DNA of 64,000 bases, taken from contig OY365806.1 in assembly GCA_959347315.1 (NCBI GenBank), forward strand, positions 34,251,106-34,315,105, read 5' to 3'. The stretch comes from Bimastos eiseni (Eukaryota; Annelida; Clitellata; Crassiclitellata; Lumbricidae). Both the position numbers and the translations under genes were made by a program. This document shows, in pieces, positions 24,901 through 40,131 of this stretch. Numbering within the stretch: position 1 is the first letter of the stretch; each line of letters begins with the position of its first letter. A model generated the notes under the pieces. The model was not told the DNA's origin and did no database searches. It was given only the letters and a program-made list of their open reading frames with translations.

Positions 24901-27900
24901 ATTCAATACAGAAAGATTTACACCAGCATAAATAAATATGGTATGCTAATAATAAAAGTAGCTGATGTTGCCTGAATATTTCACATTTATACTAGCAAGA
25001 AGCAACCAGCTACAGCTTAGTCTACTAATGTTAACTCACCCATCAAAAAACCGTCACAGTATTAGACTGCATTAAAAGTATATCTTTAACAGAAAATAAG
25101 GTGACACGATTTCATTACCCGTTTGTTCTCTCTGCAAGCATGTTCTAAGATACGATGTGCTTCGTCAGCTGTCTGCAGAAGCTTCTTCCAGCGTATTCTT
25201 ACACTCATGAGTCGGTCTTTGATGTAAACAGTGTCCTGTTTACTGCCAAAGTATTTGAGATATGTGCCATTCTGATCAACAGCTTTCATTGATTCTGAGT
25301 GAGCTTTAATATCGGTATCACATTCCTAAAAGAAATCAAAAGTCAAAGTCAAATGAAATGTTACACTGTGGCATTTATATTCATTTCAATACAATGTTGT
25401 ATAAGTTTGTTTGGATTCATATTAGTCTAACTGCCAACATGCTATACTGTCAGCTCAGAAACTCATATGGTGTAGAGTCAGATACAAAATACATACAATG
25501 ACGATAAAGCTGTGGCATTGGAGAGGACTGGCCACCTGTCTTCATTAATTCTGTCAAGCAAATGCAATGAAGTTGACAGAATATTGTATCCGTGGCTCCC
25601 CTTCCTCAATGTGTTGCTCTTTTTCATCTTCTTCCTGAATGCTTAACTTTTTAATATTCCACCAATTATAAAATGTTTCTGGTGTACAGCATGTGTCTCA
25701 GAGCTCAGCAGAATCTAACAGACTAACTGATGGAATCAATGGAAAACAACACAAATAGCAAGAGATGGTCTCCATGGAAACAGACATACAGAAACTGATC
25801 AATGAATTCTCATCCATCATTGACAGAAGATGTATTGACTGAATCTTTGAGCTTTTTATATACGGAACTGATAAAAGTGCATATCATAATTGTACAGGTA
25901 CTGAAGCGTTGGTACCTGCAACTGATGCATCTGAAGCAAAACTTTCTCCACCAGTTTGCTTGGATGTCGGAAACAGCGAAGTCTTTTCTCCAGGTCATTC
26001 AGCCACTTGGTCTGCGATCCGAGTTCATAGTGGAACTTCTCAACCTTCTCAATATGGTCCTCAATTTTTTTCTACATAAAACAAGTCAAGACTACATTAA
26101 TGTGAATTATGAATCTACAACACACCTAAATGTTCAAACATCAGTCAATGTTGATTCATGAGCAAAAAAGGTCAAAAGATTCTGCTTAGAAACCCAAGAT
26201 ATCATTAAGCTAATATTTATATATTCAAAAACCGATTCAACTGAACACAAGATGACAATAACTGCTGAAGCCATTGCGAACCCATGATAATACTAATCAT
26301 CAGTTAGAATAATTATAGGAATGAAAAATTACTATTTTACAACCTGCAACAAGTTACTCATAATAATTTACAAACAGATTTTTATAATTTGCAAAAATGT
26401 GATAATTATCAATGACCAAACTATTTCTGCTCTAACCTTGCTAAATTGGCAATGTCTAAATACAAAATAATACAGTTGCCTTGGATTAATTAATGAGCCA
26501 ACCTTAATGAGTTTCGCTTTGGTCTTTGTTTCGTACATCAGGACTTGAAGTTGGTTGAGTTTCTGTTGCAGACTCTTCATTTCATGTTGTTGACATCGGC
26601 AGAACATATCTTCCCCATTAAGCAGAAGCGCTGTCACCTCCATTTCTTTCATCTCAAGCTCTTCATATGCCACCTGGTAAAAATTAAATAAAACCCTTAT
26701 ATAGACACTCATAGCAGCCAATTTACCTTCTCTTAATATTACAATAATAAAACTTGTCAAAGAATAGAATAAAGTGCAGCTGATCTTAATCGTAAATCTA
26801 TTCCATCCGTCAGCTGTAGACCGCAATATGTCGGTTGGCTCCACGTGTGTGCATGGGCCCACCACTGGTGACTCTTTTCAGCTCACTCTGCATAGTTTGC
26901 TGACCATATAACATTTATAACAATTATAACTGTTATAACATTTACCATCACACAGGTCAGCTCTGAGTAGATATCTTGCAAGAGCACAATATAAATTTTC
27001 TGAATAAATAAACAAAATAAACATCAACAAGAAAAGAAACAGAAACCATCAGGTTGATTGCAGATCTCTGACAGGTCACACTAATTGAACAGCTGCAGAC
27101 CAAACTATACGACTGGTTAGGACCACATTAACCGCACCTCAATTGTAGACAAAGCAATTTGACTGGTTGATGGACAAATTAAACTAAACATTTGTTGACC
27201 ACACAATTGGCTGGTTATATATAGGCCACATTTACCAAAAGCGACACTCGAACTGGCTGAACAATTGTGAGACAATACATTCGATGTATGATCTGGCACA
27301 TATTCCCTCAACAAACAACATTAATTATGCAGTTACCATGGTTTTGTTGTACTGGACATGCACGGTTTCAAGTAGCGCTCCCATTGGACGAGACATTTTC
27401 AGCTGCCATTTGAAGTTTTTCAGCCATTTAATGATTTCATCAATGCTTCCCACAAAGCCTTTGACCTACAGACCACAATAACATTATCAGATACTTCATC
27501 GGTCAATTAATAAGCACTCATAACCGACTTCCTCTAACAATAGGGTAACACTGGAATTTACACACATAAAGATTTCTCTCTTGAAGCATATCAACAGTTT
27601 TTACAAACAAAATGCTCAACTAAGTAATTCAATGTAAATATAAAAAGAGTAAAACTCAAATAACCAAGGTTCACTTTTTAGATTCTATAATAATTTAACA
27701 CAGCACAAATATCCAAATATATATGTTATAGATTAGACAGCAATGAACATGAGTGAAATTAGTGCATCTACGAAATAAGTGCACGTGAGAACCATGAACC
27801 TGTTTGAGTCGATCGAGCAGTTCATCGCGTCTGTCTCTAGCGCTCGCTTGAACTTCACTGAACAGACTCATCATCTCCTGTTGTCTTTCAGCCAACGGTG

Positions 27901-30900
27901 AACATTTCCGACCACTGCGTCTCACAACTGTCTGAATTGTATCATCCAACTTATGAATTATGCCTTTCTGGCTGGCAATATCCTTCAGCAATGCCTGACA
28001 CAGAAAAATGAATGAGTTATTATGTCCATTATTGTCTATGGCTGAAAATGGATGGATGATCATTAATTATAACTCAGTCACAATCAATCTTGTTAACTCT
28101 TTAATAATAAGCATATACTAAAATGAATGGTAAGATAGTCATCAGACAGAACACACACAAAATTGCAATAATAATCATTAACATATCAATCAACCAATCA
28201 ATCAATCCACCCACTCACCCACCCAAACCCATCCATCCATCCATCCATCCGTCAATCTAACTATCTATCTAGCTTTCCATCTATCTATCGATCTATCAAG
28301 TTTATTTTGATACAATAATAGAACTTCATACAGAAACTGCTGAAGTAACCTCCTCTGTTGTTGCTAAAGAAAGTTTGTCAAAGCATTGTGACTGAGAAGA
28401 AATCTTATACAACATGGCAGAACTTCCAGCATGTGTACTTCAATGGATTTCAAGCCATTTGCTTACAAATGTCTCTCTCATCTGCTCATGGGTATATCAC
28501 ATTAACGACTGCTTCAGTGATGAAGCCGATTGCACGTAATTTTATCGTTTAGACGAATTTAATAACACCCACAATCATCACCAGAATCATGGCAGCCACC
28601 AAGTGGTTGGTAACAGCTAATCAAGATCAGTCCAGAATTGTCATGTGCTTCTCATGATAAGCCTTCGGAAGAGGACCATAAAAAAATTCCCACAACAAAA
28701 TAACAGTTGACAAAAACATCGTGGATGTAGTCTTAACTGGTATTATACCTCCAATATGTAGACTTTGCATCCTTCGCACCACTCGCTAGAGTAGCTACCA
28801 GTAAACTCGCCATTCTTTGAACATTTTATCATCACCACATATGGCGCCTAGTTCCAATCTTGCAATTTAGCGTGGATTTATTTTGCCAGGTTGCAGTTTG
28901 TCAACCTGAGAGAGTTTAATGTACAAATACATACATATATTATATATACCTCAACTTTTTTCAAGTGAATTTCCAGATATCGAGGGTCACCATATACTTC
29001 GTTAAAATGCAAAAGATCCGTCTCAATCTGTTGTAAGAGTCCGAGGACATCCTCAATAGCATGATCAATTTCTCCTAGTTCAATCAGAGCACTCCTAAGG
29101 TTCTCCTAAAAACAATCAATCCCTTCAGTATTTAGCATAACATTGCACACATGCATGCCAGTATCAACACACAAAAGTACATATGCATAATGCATAAACT
29201 AATCAGTGGCTGCTTTAGTATATAATACATATTCATATAATACATATATAATACATATAATATGTCAACATCTAATACATATTCATATAATACATATATA
29301 ATACATATAATATGTCAACATCTAATACATATTCAAATTCAGAATTCTGCACCTGACAATTTGGAGCAGTGTATTCAGCAATGAGAACCCGGACAGTCAA
29401 AAGTAAATGAAAAACAGGAAAATAAGGGCACAAAGGCAAATGAATATCTTAACTCAACCGCTTATCCTCACAAGTCCATATGTAAGGTACACATACGGAG
29501 TTTGCGGCGGGTTTCTGGAGCAGTGATGTGCTTTAGTTAAACTAAAAAGATTCATCCTCAGCTTTTCAAATTTATGCACAATAAATGCCTTTCCCTCAGG
29601 TTATATGTAGCCCAGTTCTACAGATGGTTAGCATGGTAATGCTAGTGGTAAGCCCTGTTGATCTCAGTTGACACATCTAGCCACATATATACATCTAAGC
29701 AAATTCTGATGATCCCAGATTTATATAGTACAGTGAAACCTATGTCTTCAAATATAAGAAGGAACATTTTCAACTATGAATTCTGGACTCTGGTTCAGTT
29801 GCAAGATGTCAAGCTGTACTACAGAGCAAGTAACCATGAACATCTTTTAAAGGTATCTGCATTGATGCTTTGCTACTTTACATCATTACTACAAATATCC
29901 ATGACACTGTAAAGCTTTAAGATGAGTACGTCTATGGAATGAGTAACGATAGTATTTCATACCAAAATAAACAGTTGCAATTCTTTAATGATATCTGGCT
30001 CAAAAGATAGAAAAACCAATGTCCGAAACAATACCTCTCTTTGATTGGCCAACCGAATCAGATCCTGCCATCGAGCGTTTATGCCATTCACTTCGACAGA
30101 CAACGTCTCAACAGTTTCTGGAGACGAGATGGTCGTCAACTCATCCAGAAACTGACGTAGACGATGAATGTCTGAATACCAGGGACACATCTGGACCTTG
30201 AAAACCTGTCAAAAAATTCATCTGCTATAAATAGTCAAAATGAGATAATATATTCCTCCTAAAAATGAGATCACATGGTCTCACTTGAAACGACCGTAGG
30301 GTGATGTTTGTGTCAGTGGAACAAAGTCATAAAAGTCGACAGATTATCTGCGATATGTATTGACTTCATTTCATTTTGACTTCATTTCTCAAGGATAATA
30401 TTTAATACTAAATATTAAACAGGGATTTTGATACAGCAGATATCAAAACAATATCATTGGTCATCAAAAATACTCATTAGACTGCCAGAAATACTCAGAA
30501 AAAGATGTAGTACATCAGTAGAAAGGCTCTCCCATTCACACAACAATGACAAATCTAATAATTACAATTATAAGAAGAAACTTTCAAACTATGCATGATG
30601 TCAACTTTTACTACCTTGAATTCTTCGATCTGTATCCGTACGGCCCTTGACGAGTCGGCAATAGGAGACATCAACCTCAGCTTTGCCTCAGCCTCTGGAA
30701 GCCATGATTTGACAGACTGAAAGAAACAGAAAAACATCCTCACTCAACTGAATCAACCAAACAAAACCAACAGACTCTGCTGCTCCACATGCAGCTTCAA
30801 CTAATTCCTATGTAAGTAAATGAATCATGCTTTTGCATCTATACTTCACAGATGTTGACCACAACTGTACAAGTTTAAAAACACAATGGCAAATTACAAC

Positions 30901-33900
30901 TTATTTCAATGGGCCAAAATGGAAACTGAATTATAATAGTTGAAGTTTAACTTGAATTCTGATAAAGAACAGTCAACAAAGACAGTAATCTCCAAACTTC
31001 TAAAGCATGACTTGAAATCCAAGTGCAGGGCACCAGCCTATTTACAAGAGCAGCCTCAAAGCAAAAGAGCTGTCATAAAGGTAGTCCATGGGAGGTCCAG
31101 ATTCAGAGGATTGGAGTAGCTGTCAAATGTGGGTGTTGTTTATGCTAAGAGTGTGAAGGTAAAGGATTGGATAAGTCAGAATATGAGACCTTGTAGAGAT
31201 GATGCTTCAGTTTTGAGTGGAAAACCAAAGGCAGATGATGATGGATGGTGGGTGATTTGCAGTATTGAAGGAATAATACAAAATTTGCAGAATTCGGGAA
31301 GCAAATCATTCTGGGGCACGGTGTAGTGTGAGATATTGTCTAGTTGGGTAACTTGAGATAAGTAGTGACCAAGAGTAAAGAAAGATTGGGACAGATCATC
31401 TCCAACCAATAAGTGAATTGACTGGATATGGTGAAAAGTTTGCAAAGATATGTGGATTGGGAGTTAGTGATATAACTTTGAAGTGTATTCGCTCTGGGAA
31501 GATGACAGATATAAAAGTAATTGAAAGTCAGAAATCAAAAAGCAACTATTGCTTACTTTGAAGTAATTAGCATAATTTTCTGCAACATCCAACGCTCCTT
31601 CCAACTCGGCCAATCTTGTCCTGATGGCATCACGGATCTCATCCTGAAGATCATCAAAGTCGTCTGAGCATTTCTTTATTTCCCGATCAGCATCAACAGC
31701 ACCAAGAGCTTCAAGGGCAGGAGCAGACGTGTGAAGGCATCTCTCCATCTGCTGACACGCCCTCTCCAGGTCATCTTCTAGGCACTGGAAAATTAATAAA
31801 ATAATATAATTTTGCAAAAGCATATGTACATAGATATCTCAAAAGTATCTATTGAAAAAGGTAAATCATAAGCACAAGTTTGATAAAGTGCCTCTTCATG
31901 AAAACTCCTGGTAGGATGTTCCCTACCTAATAACCATAACCACTAACATAACCAATAACATAAAACCAAGATTCAATCACCCAAGCACTATTTGCTTAAA
32001 AAAGAATTATTGCTTTTCATGAACTTCAACACCACTTTGACCAGCATAAGCAGTGTTCATGTGATGTACTTAAAAGGTGTTATAGTAATTGTGTGGGTAG
32101 ACAGATATATGCATCTTGTTACATATGCTGTAAAAGAAAGGACCAAACAGCTTTGCTTGTTGTGCACCATCTGTACATGTTGGCAAAAGGCAAGTGTGGT
32201 GTATAAATTCTGCTTGAACTTAATTGTAACCGATGGTGCCGATCAAATTTCGATGAACCATGCAACCATTTTGTTGCTAGTCTCTTGACTTGTCATTTTT
32301 GTCTCTCTGCTGGTATGACTATTTTGGTCATTTTGAATCGTTTTGGTTCCGTTTGAGCAGCTTTTTGCCATCACCTGTATGTGGACATTGTATATCTCTT
32401 CATGAAGCTTTTCTGTCACTTGGTTGCTATCAGAAATTGACACATGTTAGTATGAAAGCCATTAGGGATGAAGTGAAACTCGGTTCGGAACTCAGCTCGG
32501 CCTGAGTTTCGTACAAACAATGGGTCTGAGTATTAATCTTTCAGATTTTCTGCTTTGAAACGAAAATTGAATTTATTAGTTTACAAAACAACAATCAATC
32601 TAATTAAAAACACAAAGAATATTATTTTTATTTACAAAAGGTCTTATTTAAAAACCCAAATACTGTTATTATTAGTGCTTACTAGTTACAACTTCCTAGA
32701 GTAACTAAAGCAAAAAAATAAACCATAAAAGTTGTGCAAACTGACAAACTAAAAATCAAGAGAAAGAGACTTTTTTAGATATTCGATACTCGGACTCAGC
32801 AAAATTTAACTCGCAATACTCGAACAGAAATTCAAACTCAGGTTCATCCGTAAAAGCTATCTTTTATAAAGAGATGGAGTCCAAGCATAATCTGTAGAAA
32901 AAGGAGCATCAAAGTAGATGTGTTTGCATCACATGTGCATAATTTGTAGTTAAGTCTTACTTAATACAGTATACTTATTTAATAATACACAATAGTTACC
33001 TAATAATATTAATCATTTGAAAGTACTCAATTTACATGTTTTAGGAATAACCATAAGTTACGAACTGTTACCATAATTATTTGAAAAGCCAAGATAAAAA
33101 AATTATTTTAAAAACAAGGAAATAATATCATTTCTGATGCAGAATAACCTCTGATCTTGGAACAGGTTACACCACTAAACCATGTGTATACGAATAAACT
33201 TTCAAAAGTAAAGAAGTCTACTCTGCTAACCTGGATATCAGCTATCTGATTCCTGATGGTCTCTGGTGTGGCAGCCAGAGGTCCCTGCGATGCAACTTGA
33301 TCACGAAGGTCTTGCAATGCCTCAGAAACAGCCAGAAAGTCAAAGAAGAACTTCTCCGCGGCACCAAGTACCCTCAGAATAGCGTCCGTTCTTTGCTGAG
33401 CTGCAGACTCAGTACCAGCATGTAGCATAAGAATATCTTCCAGTATCACCTGAACCTCACCTCCTAGCAGATAAGCAAGCACTTCTACGTTAACCAGATC
33501 AGTGGTCCTATAGTGATACATACACCAACACTCGTAGTATCTGACTAAACAAACAATTCTAGACCCCACACAGGATCAAATATCATCCTGCCAGGTTCTG
33601 CTTTTTGTAACCGTGGTATATTTTCCAACACTGAATGTAAACAATCAGAGAAATAATGGATCAACTGCAAAGAGTCATCAATACCTTATTCACAACATAT
33701 CTCACAACATTCCCATCCGACTCATTAGTTCTCTGACTACACCAAGCTAGCCAACATCTAAATGTATTCTTTGCAAATTCAGAGACAGGTTGTAAACCGA
33801 ATAATCTGTACAACAGAAAGGCAGTGTAACAACTGCATTAAGGGAAGTTGATTCAGAAAAACTACATCGTCTAGAGCTAAACAGAAACTTGGCTAAGCCG

Positions 33901-36900
33901 AGTCTCATAGTACTCAGCATGAACTCGGACAAACAATGGGTACGAGCTTTAACAAACATCAGAAACCTGATTTTCTGTTTTGAAAAGGAAAATCAGATTA
34001 TTTTATTTACAAAATGACAATAGACCTAACCAAAAACACAAATACGGTTACTATTAGCCCCTGGGAATTGTTACCTACTTAAACCAAATTCCAACAGTAT
34101 ATCTGTTAAACTTACTCTTTCCATCATCCTCCACCTCTGAGTTGGACTGCGTAAGATTTTCAACTCTGACACTAGTCTCCTGGATGGCGGATCTCAAGTG
34201 ATGAAGTTCTGCAACAATGTCCTGCAAAGAGAAGAAAATCCATGACACATGATTAATGATTATCATCCAATGCCCCAGCTACATTTGGGTAGAGTTAGCC
34301 CCTATCTACAAGTAATGTCTCACATCAGTATTATTCACCTTGGTGTTAACGCCATATCAACAGCACAACGTGGCCGATGTACTAGAAGCAATGTTATGCG
34401 AAAAGTTACATACAAAAAAGTATCAGGTAACTAGTCTAGAATGCTGAGAGGGATAGGCTGCTATTTAATTAAAATAAAAGGTAATGACACCAACTGGCTA
34501 CAATCCATTTACATGTGTCTTGTTGTCAGATAATGTCTATCTGAATTCTCGCTACAGTAATGTCTGCTGTTTCCAGGCACTAACCATACATGAGTAGGTC
34601 AACAATCACATGAAGTTAATTGGGGAGAACGATACAAAATATCATTAGAAGAAACGTTAAACCTCAAGCAATCAGAACCTTGTTTTCTGTCCGCTGCTGA
34701 TTCAGAACAAATATATTTGCTGCTATGTTGTCGGCATAAGTAACTCGGTCTCTCAGACTTTGTGCCTTTGACAGCAATTCCAGAAGAGTGTCGTTCACCT
34801 TAAACAACCAACAGAAGATATCTAGCATGCCAAAGGCAAATATACTTCCATGTACTTCTAACATATCACTCTTCGTCTTCTTCTTCAGTAGCTCTATTGT
34901 TGCATGGTTTTGTTTCCAATTTTTCAGCATTTCCCAATCAGTCTCAAATGACAAAGCAGAGCAGCTTCCTGACATGAGAAAATATGAGCCCAGCAAATTG
35001 TCTTGAAAATATCTTCTCAACATTACAGGCACAGTTTGATTTGATGTCATCAATGCCTGCCAATGGCTTGCAAAATGTAGGATTGTTGAAAGGAGGTGGG
35101 TTTGGCAGAAACTATGATATTACATATTGGAAATTCAATACCAATTGGACAATTCCTGATGGTAACTTTGAAAGTATGTTGTGAATATGAAGACAATGTA
35201 ATAACAAATCTATTGTTGTAAGAACTACACAGCTCAGATCCATACCATTCAAAATCATTGAGCAGCTCTCCTCTGCACTTTCTCCATGATTGGCAGCAGC
35301 ATTCCAAAAGTGGTGTGATCAGTGATTAGCACAGCATGAGGCATCTCAATTTAATTAAAATTAAGCTAAATAAAACTAATCAACAATCTAAGGTCAACAG
35401 AAACAGTCAAACTAAAGGAAAAGGGAAGAACAAATGAACTCTAAGATGAAAATATAAAAAAGTTTGGCACGATGATGTTGCAACAAGATGCAACAACATT
35501 ATTATCTTTATGTTGCATTCGGGACTTCTTTCTTGTAAAGTTTAAGTAATAAAACCATTGACTTACGTCTGTAAATGCTCGCCTGAATGTCTCATCCTGA
35601 GCAGTTGACTTTCGTTTCAAAGACTGCCTCACAGCCTCATACTTGTCTGTGATGATAGTGACCAACTGCGCAGCCTGAGAGCAGTCACAGTCAGAGCAGA
35701 GAGATTCCAGGTCATGGCCAACGCTCACAACGTCATCGACAGTTGTCTGATAGTCCTCCAGAAGTTGATACATGAGCTTAAACATAAAGTCAGCAAGCCC
35801 ATAAAGCAATATTAATTATATGTTTTGCCAGAAAATTCCAAAACAACACAAGCCTTGAAAAAGTTAAATCACCAGAGCTTGGTCACAAACACATATCAAA
35901 GCACTGATCCCTTTCAAAACATCTGAAAGTCACTGTTCAAAACATGTGCACAGCTCAGATTGAACATTGAGTCTGATTGTTTCCATATGTCAGTATTTGC
36001 AAGATAAGATCTGCTACTGCAAACATTACTGATCTTGTACCCTAGCATACCAAAGCACTCAGAGTCAGGCATTTCTTAAGTTGTAGACAAATACTGTACA
36101 AATACAATTTTATTTAATTCATATGCATTGCGGTGTTGCTGGTAATGACAGCCTTATAATCTGACTTCTTGAAGAATCGAGGAATTTCTGTCCTTTATCT
36201 CTCTAAATAAGTAAGAGGGGCATTCACTAAAAAGAAATGTATAGGCTCACCTTAAGGGTGTGCTGGTTCAGTTTGATATGTTCGGTGTTTTCTGTAAAGT
36301 TGATGTCAAGTGAATCAACATCAGTTTGAACATCAGAGAGACTAGCGCTGAGATCCGTGTACGTCTGGTGAAGGTGACTGACCAATGGCAACACTTCGCT
36401 CAGCATAGATATCCTAATTTAATAAAAGCATTTCTTAATCATCAAAATCAAACAACTGCTTTCAACAAACAATCACCTTACCAAACAATACCAACCATAG
36501 GAATCAACTTTATTTCATAAAATTTATGACATTTGTACAGTGCTAACTATAACAAAATCGAATTCAACATCAAAATATTAGAAGTGAACACACATTCTAT
36601 TGAAAATTTGAAAGAGTCTGTACATTGTGAATGTCTAGTTTTCATCATATAATAATCTGCCAATGTGTCCATTAGTGCTAAGCCTAATTTGCAAATTTAA
36701 ATAGATAGCTTGAGGAATACAGGATTCAATTGAAGGAGTGACCCATGCCTCAAAGTGAATTTATATACACCTATATACAATTACATATCTATATTTTACT
36801 AAACATCTGATTAAACAAGCAGCCTGTAAATGAAAGCATAAACTGCACATCTAAGCCATGTGCATCACAACCTTTTTTCTGACAGCTTGAAGACAGCATC

Positions 36901-39900
36901 CAATCGTCTGCATAGAGCTGTAAGTCCAATGGTCAGCTCTTTATGAGATTCAGCGGACGAATGATCATTGAGCATTTGCTCAAATCTGCTCATCAGAAGA
37001 TCAACTTCGTGTCGCTTTAAAGACACTTCTTTGTGAAGATTCTAAACATTGTGACATTGTGAAAATTTATCAGAATTTTATCACTTATTCAGTTTCAAGA
37101 TATGTTTACTAATAAGTGGAGTAAGGAATGATATGCAGCGATAGCATGATTTCGTAGTAACATTGTGTTTGATCCTTGAAACGGGCTCAACCCTTTAACG
37201 ACCAGCGCGTAGTAAAACATAAGGCATAATTAATAACACTGGTCGTTAAAGAGTTAAACCAATTCTTTGCTAGATGGCTGAAGCTAAAGACAGGGTTTTG
37301 CTATAGCCAGGGAATTTTTAATACTCAGGAGCTTAACTCACAAACACATCTTAGTGACATGCTGCAGAAGTGAATCACAGCAATCGAATTGGCTAGAAAC
37401 CATGGTGTATATTAGCGAAATAGACAGCTTGAGGAATACAGGATGTGACAAAGGGGTTCTGTATCGATAGTCAGAAGGTTCGATAGTCCGAAAGTTTGAT
37501 AATCCGAAGAAAATTTTCTAGTTCGAAGATTTTCGGATTATCGAACCTTCAGACTATTGAACTATCAAACCTTCGGACTATTGAACCCAAGGCACTCTCG
37601 AGCTTACACTAATCTTTGGACTATCAAACCTTCGGACTATCGAACCTTCGGACTATCGAACCTTCAGACTATCGAACCCTAGGCACTCTCGATCTTACGC
37701 TAATCTTCAGACTATCGAACCTTCGAACTATCGAAAGGAGTGTCCCATGCGTCAGAGTGAACATATTGACACAATAAACAGAGTTGATTGACATTCTAGA
37801 TGATCACGGATGAATAAGTCTTTCATATATTATCTGATGAACTGAGGGATGCTGGTCTTCCATCACCTGCTCATAAAGGCCATTCGTAGAAGGTAATCAC
37901 CTGCTGCAAATGCTGATTTCACTGACATCATTGCTCATCATCAACGTACCACATACAAAAACTCTGAGCAAAGACTACTCTACCAAGGAAGGAACTTCAC
38001 TGGGATCTACGTGAGCATGCGAATTTGCCAGTGGTGACCTCTAGTTACTTGAAAGATATTTGCCTTCAGAAAATTTCTGTTCTCAATTAACTTTAACATC
38101 ACAATTAATCTTCTGTGAAGTGCTGTCCACTCTAATTATAATTGAGCATTTATAGAAGCGCCCCTCGGCGATTCAGAGGTGCTCTCAACCCAAATCAGTG
38201 CTACCCTTAACAAATAAACTGGTACTAGATGAACTATTATTAAAAGTCAAAGTAGTGTTTCACTTGCACTCCCAGTGCCTAATTAAACAAATTAAGCAGA
38301 AATATAAACACTATCAGCGCTCACTGCAAGAAATCTGCTGAACTATTTACAGATATCCCCTCAAAATGTGGTCTTGGATGAGCATCCAGGAGGTAAGCAA
38401 GATAAAGACAGCAAAGAATGTCTAAATAACTGGTAAAAATAAATATCAACCAAACAAGAGGACACAAGAAGGTATGTTTGCCAATACCTTGTGATTGTGA
38501 AGGCACAGAGAGACTTCTTCAGGATCAGCCAGAATCATTTCTTTTAGACTTAAATTCTCCTCAGTCCTGCAGACAAATGACTGTAATTGATCCATGTTTC
38601 TTTGCATCTTGAAAAACAAAGAAATGTAAGAACTAATTATGTGGTTTGTTGACTGGCTGAAGATTGTACATTTAAAACTTTACAAAGGGCCTACATAGAA
38701 AAATTATTTTTTTAAACATAGAAATATTTGCAAATTAAGTACAGTAGAAACATTATTTTCAAAAATAATAAATGATTAAGATGACACTCATTAACAGAAT
38801 TTGTGTATAAATGGTTCATTTATACACAAATTCTGTTAATGTACAGAAATGTTATCTTAATCATTTAACAACCACCTGTGCTGGTTCCCCATATATGTTA
38901 GTACATGCTGGTCGTTAAAGGGCTCATGATGACAGAAGTTCATATCACAAAGTACACATGCACTGGGAATCTAGAGATACAGATTTCCTGCATTGTTAAC
39001 TTTAATTGACATTTGAACTAAAGCTGATGCTTTGGCTATGTATAATTGTACAACATGTATTAAAGGCATAATTCTTAGTCAGTTACATCGGTACTTTACA
39101 GATCTATATCTCTGCCTTCACCGATGCCACATACGGGTGCCAGAGCAAAAAATATTTTGAAAGATCTTTCTATTCGGGTGGGAATTAAAACCCTAATCTC
39201 AGGCTGTTGGCTGTTACGCATACAAATCCCTGGACACCAATGAAGACAGACAACAGAAGTGGCATCTGACCCAACAGACATTGCTAATTATCATAAACAT
39301 TTTTGTAAATAGCATCACAATCTCCAAAACAGATGAATCTTTTTATCAACATCATTACTGCATTTTATAGTATGCAATAAACAACTTGTAGATTTCTAAA
39401 TTACTATTACACAAAACTTTGTAAACAGTTACTAAACACTGAATACCACACATCAATGTGAATTTGACAATCAGAAGGCTCGAAAATTGCAATTTACAGC
39501 TAATTCCTGAAAGTTATCTCATGTAAAAAACTTATTATCATACAATGTCACATCAGATCATCAGACAATTAGCTCTATTTCCAGGAGTCTGATGATAAGA
39601 AATATCAACCAAATTGTGGTGCATAATAAATAAGCTGGTTTAACTCAGTAAGTCTTGAGCTGAGTATGAAACAATAGCCTGATGAACGGCTGCGAAAGTT
39701 GGACAGACAACTAAAAATCCTAGTTTACCTAATTCTACATCTTGGAAAAACCATAGTATGACCATAGTATGACAAATGCAGAGCCTGAGAAACAGTCTGA
39801 TTATACAGACCCACTTCTATGTACACACTGTGCCACGTTACATGCATGATGCTGAACTTCCATTTAAGAATGATACTTGCCTTGAAGGTTGTCTACTTAG

Positions 39901-40090
39901 CACCCATTTCAAGTTTAGTGCTCACAGACAACTGCATCTCTGTGTCCATGTTCACAGAGGTTCATTGCATAACATTCTAGCGTAAATATGGAAATGCATC
40001 AGTAATGCTCAGCATGCATACACAAATGATGATGCAGCTCAGTGGCACAAGATGTACAAGTCGGTTAGACATTCTATGTCTCTGTCTGTA

Positions 40091-40131
<41 letters not shown>

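Noticed and set aside
28185..28300. CRISPR-like array
   Set aside because: Simple tetranucleotide repeats without spacers in a eukaryotic intron.
34970..35310. Additional spectrin exon in the ORF at 35050-35307
   Set aside because: No acceptor/donor pair gives a phase that fits exons 35776-35567 and 34942-34856, which join each other correctly.
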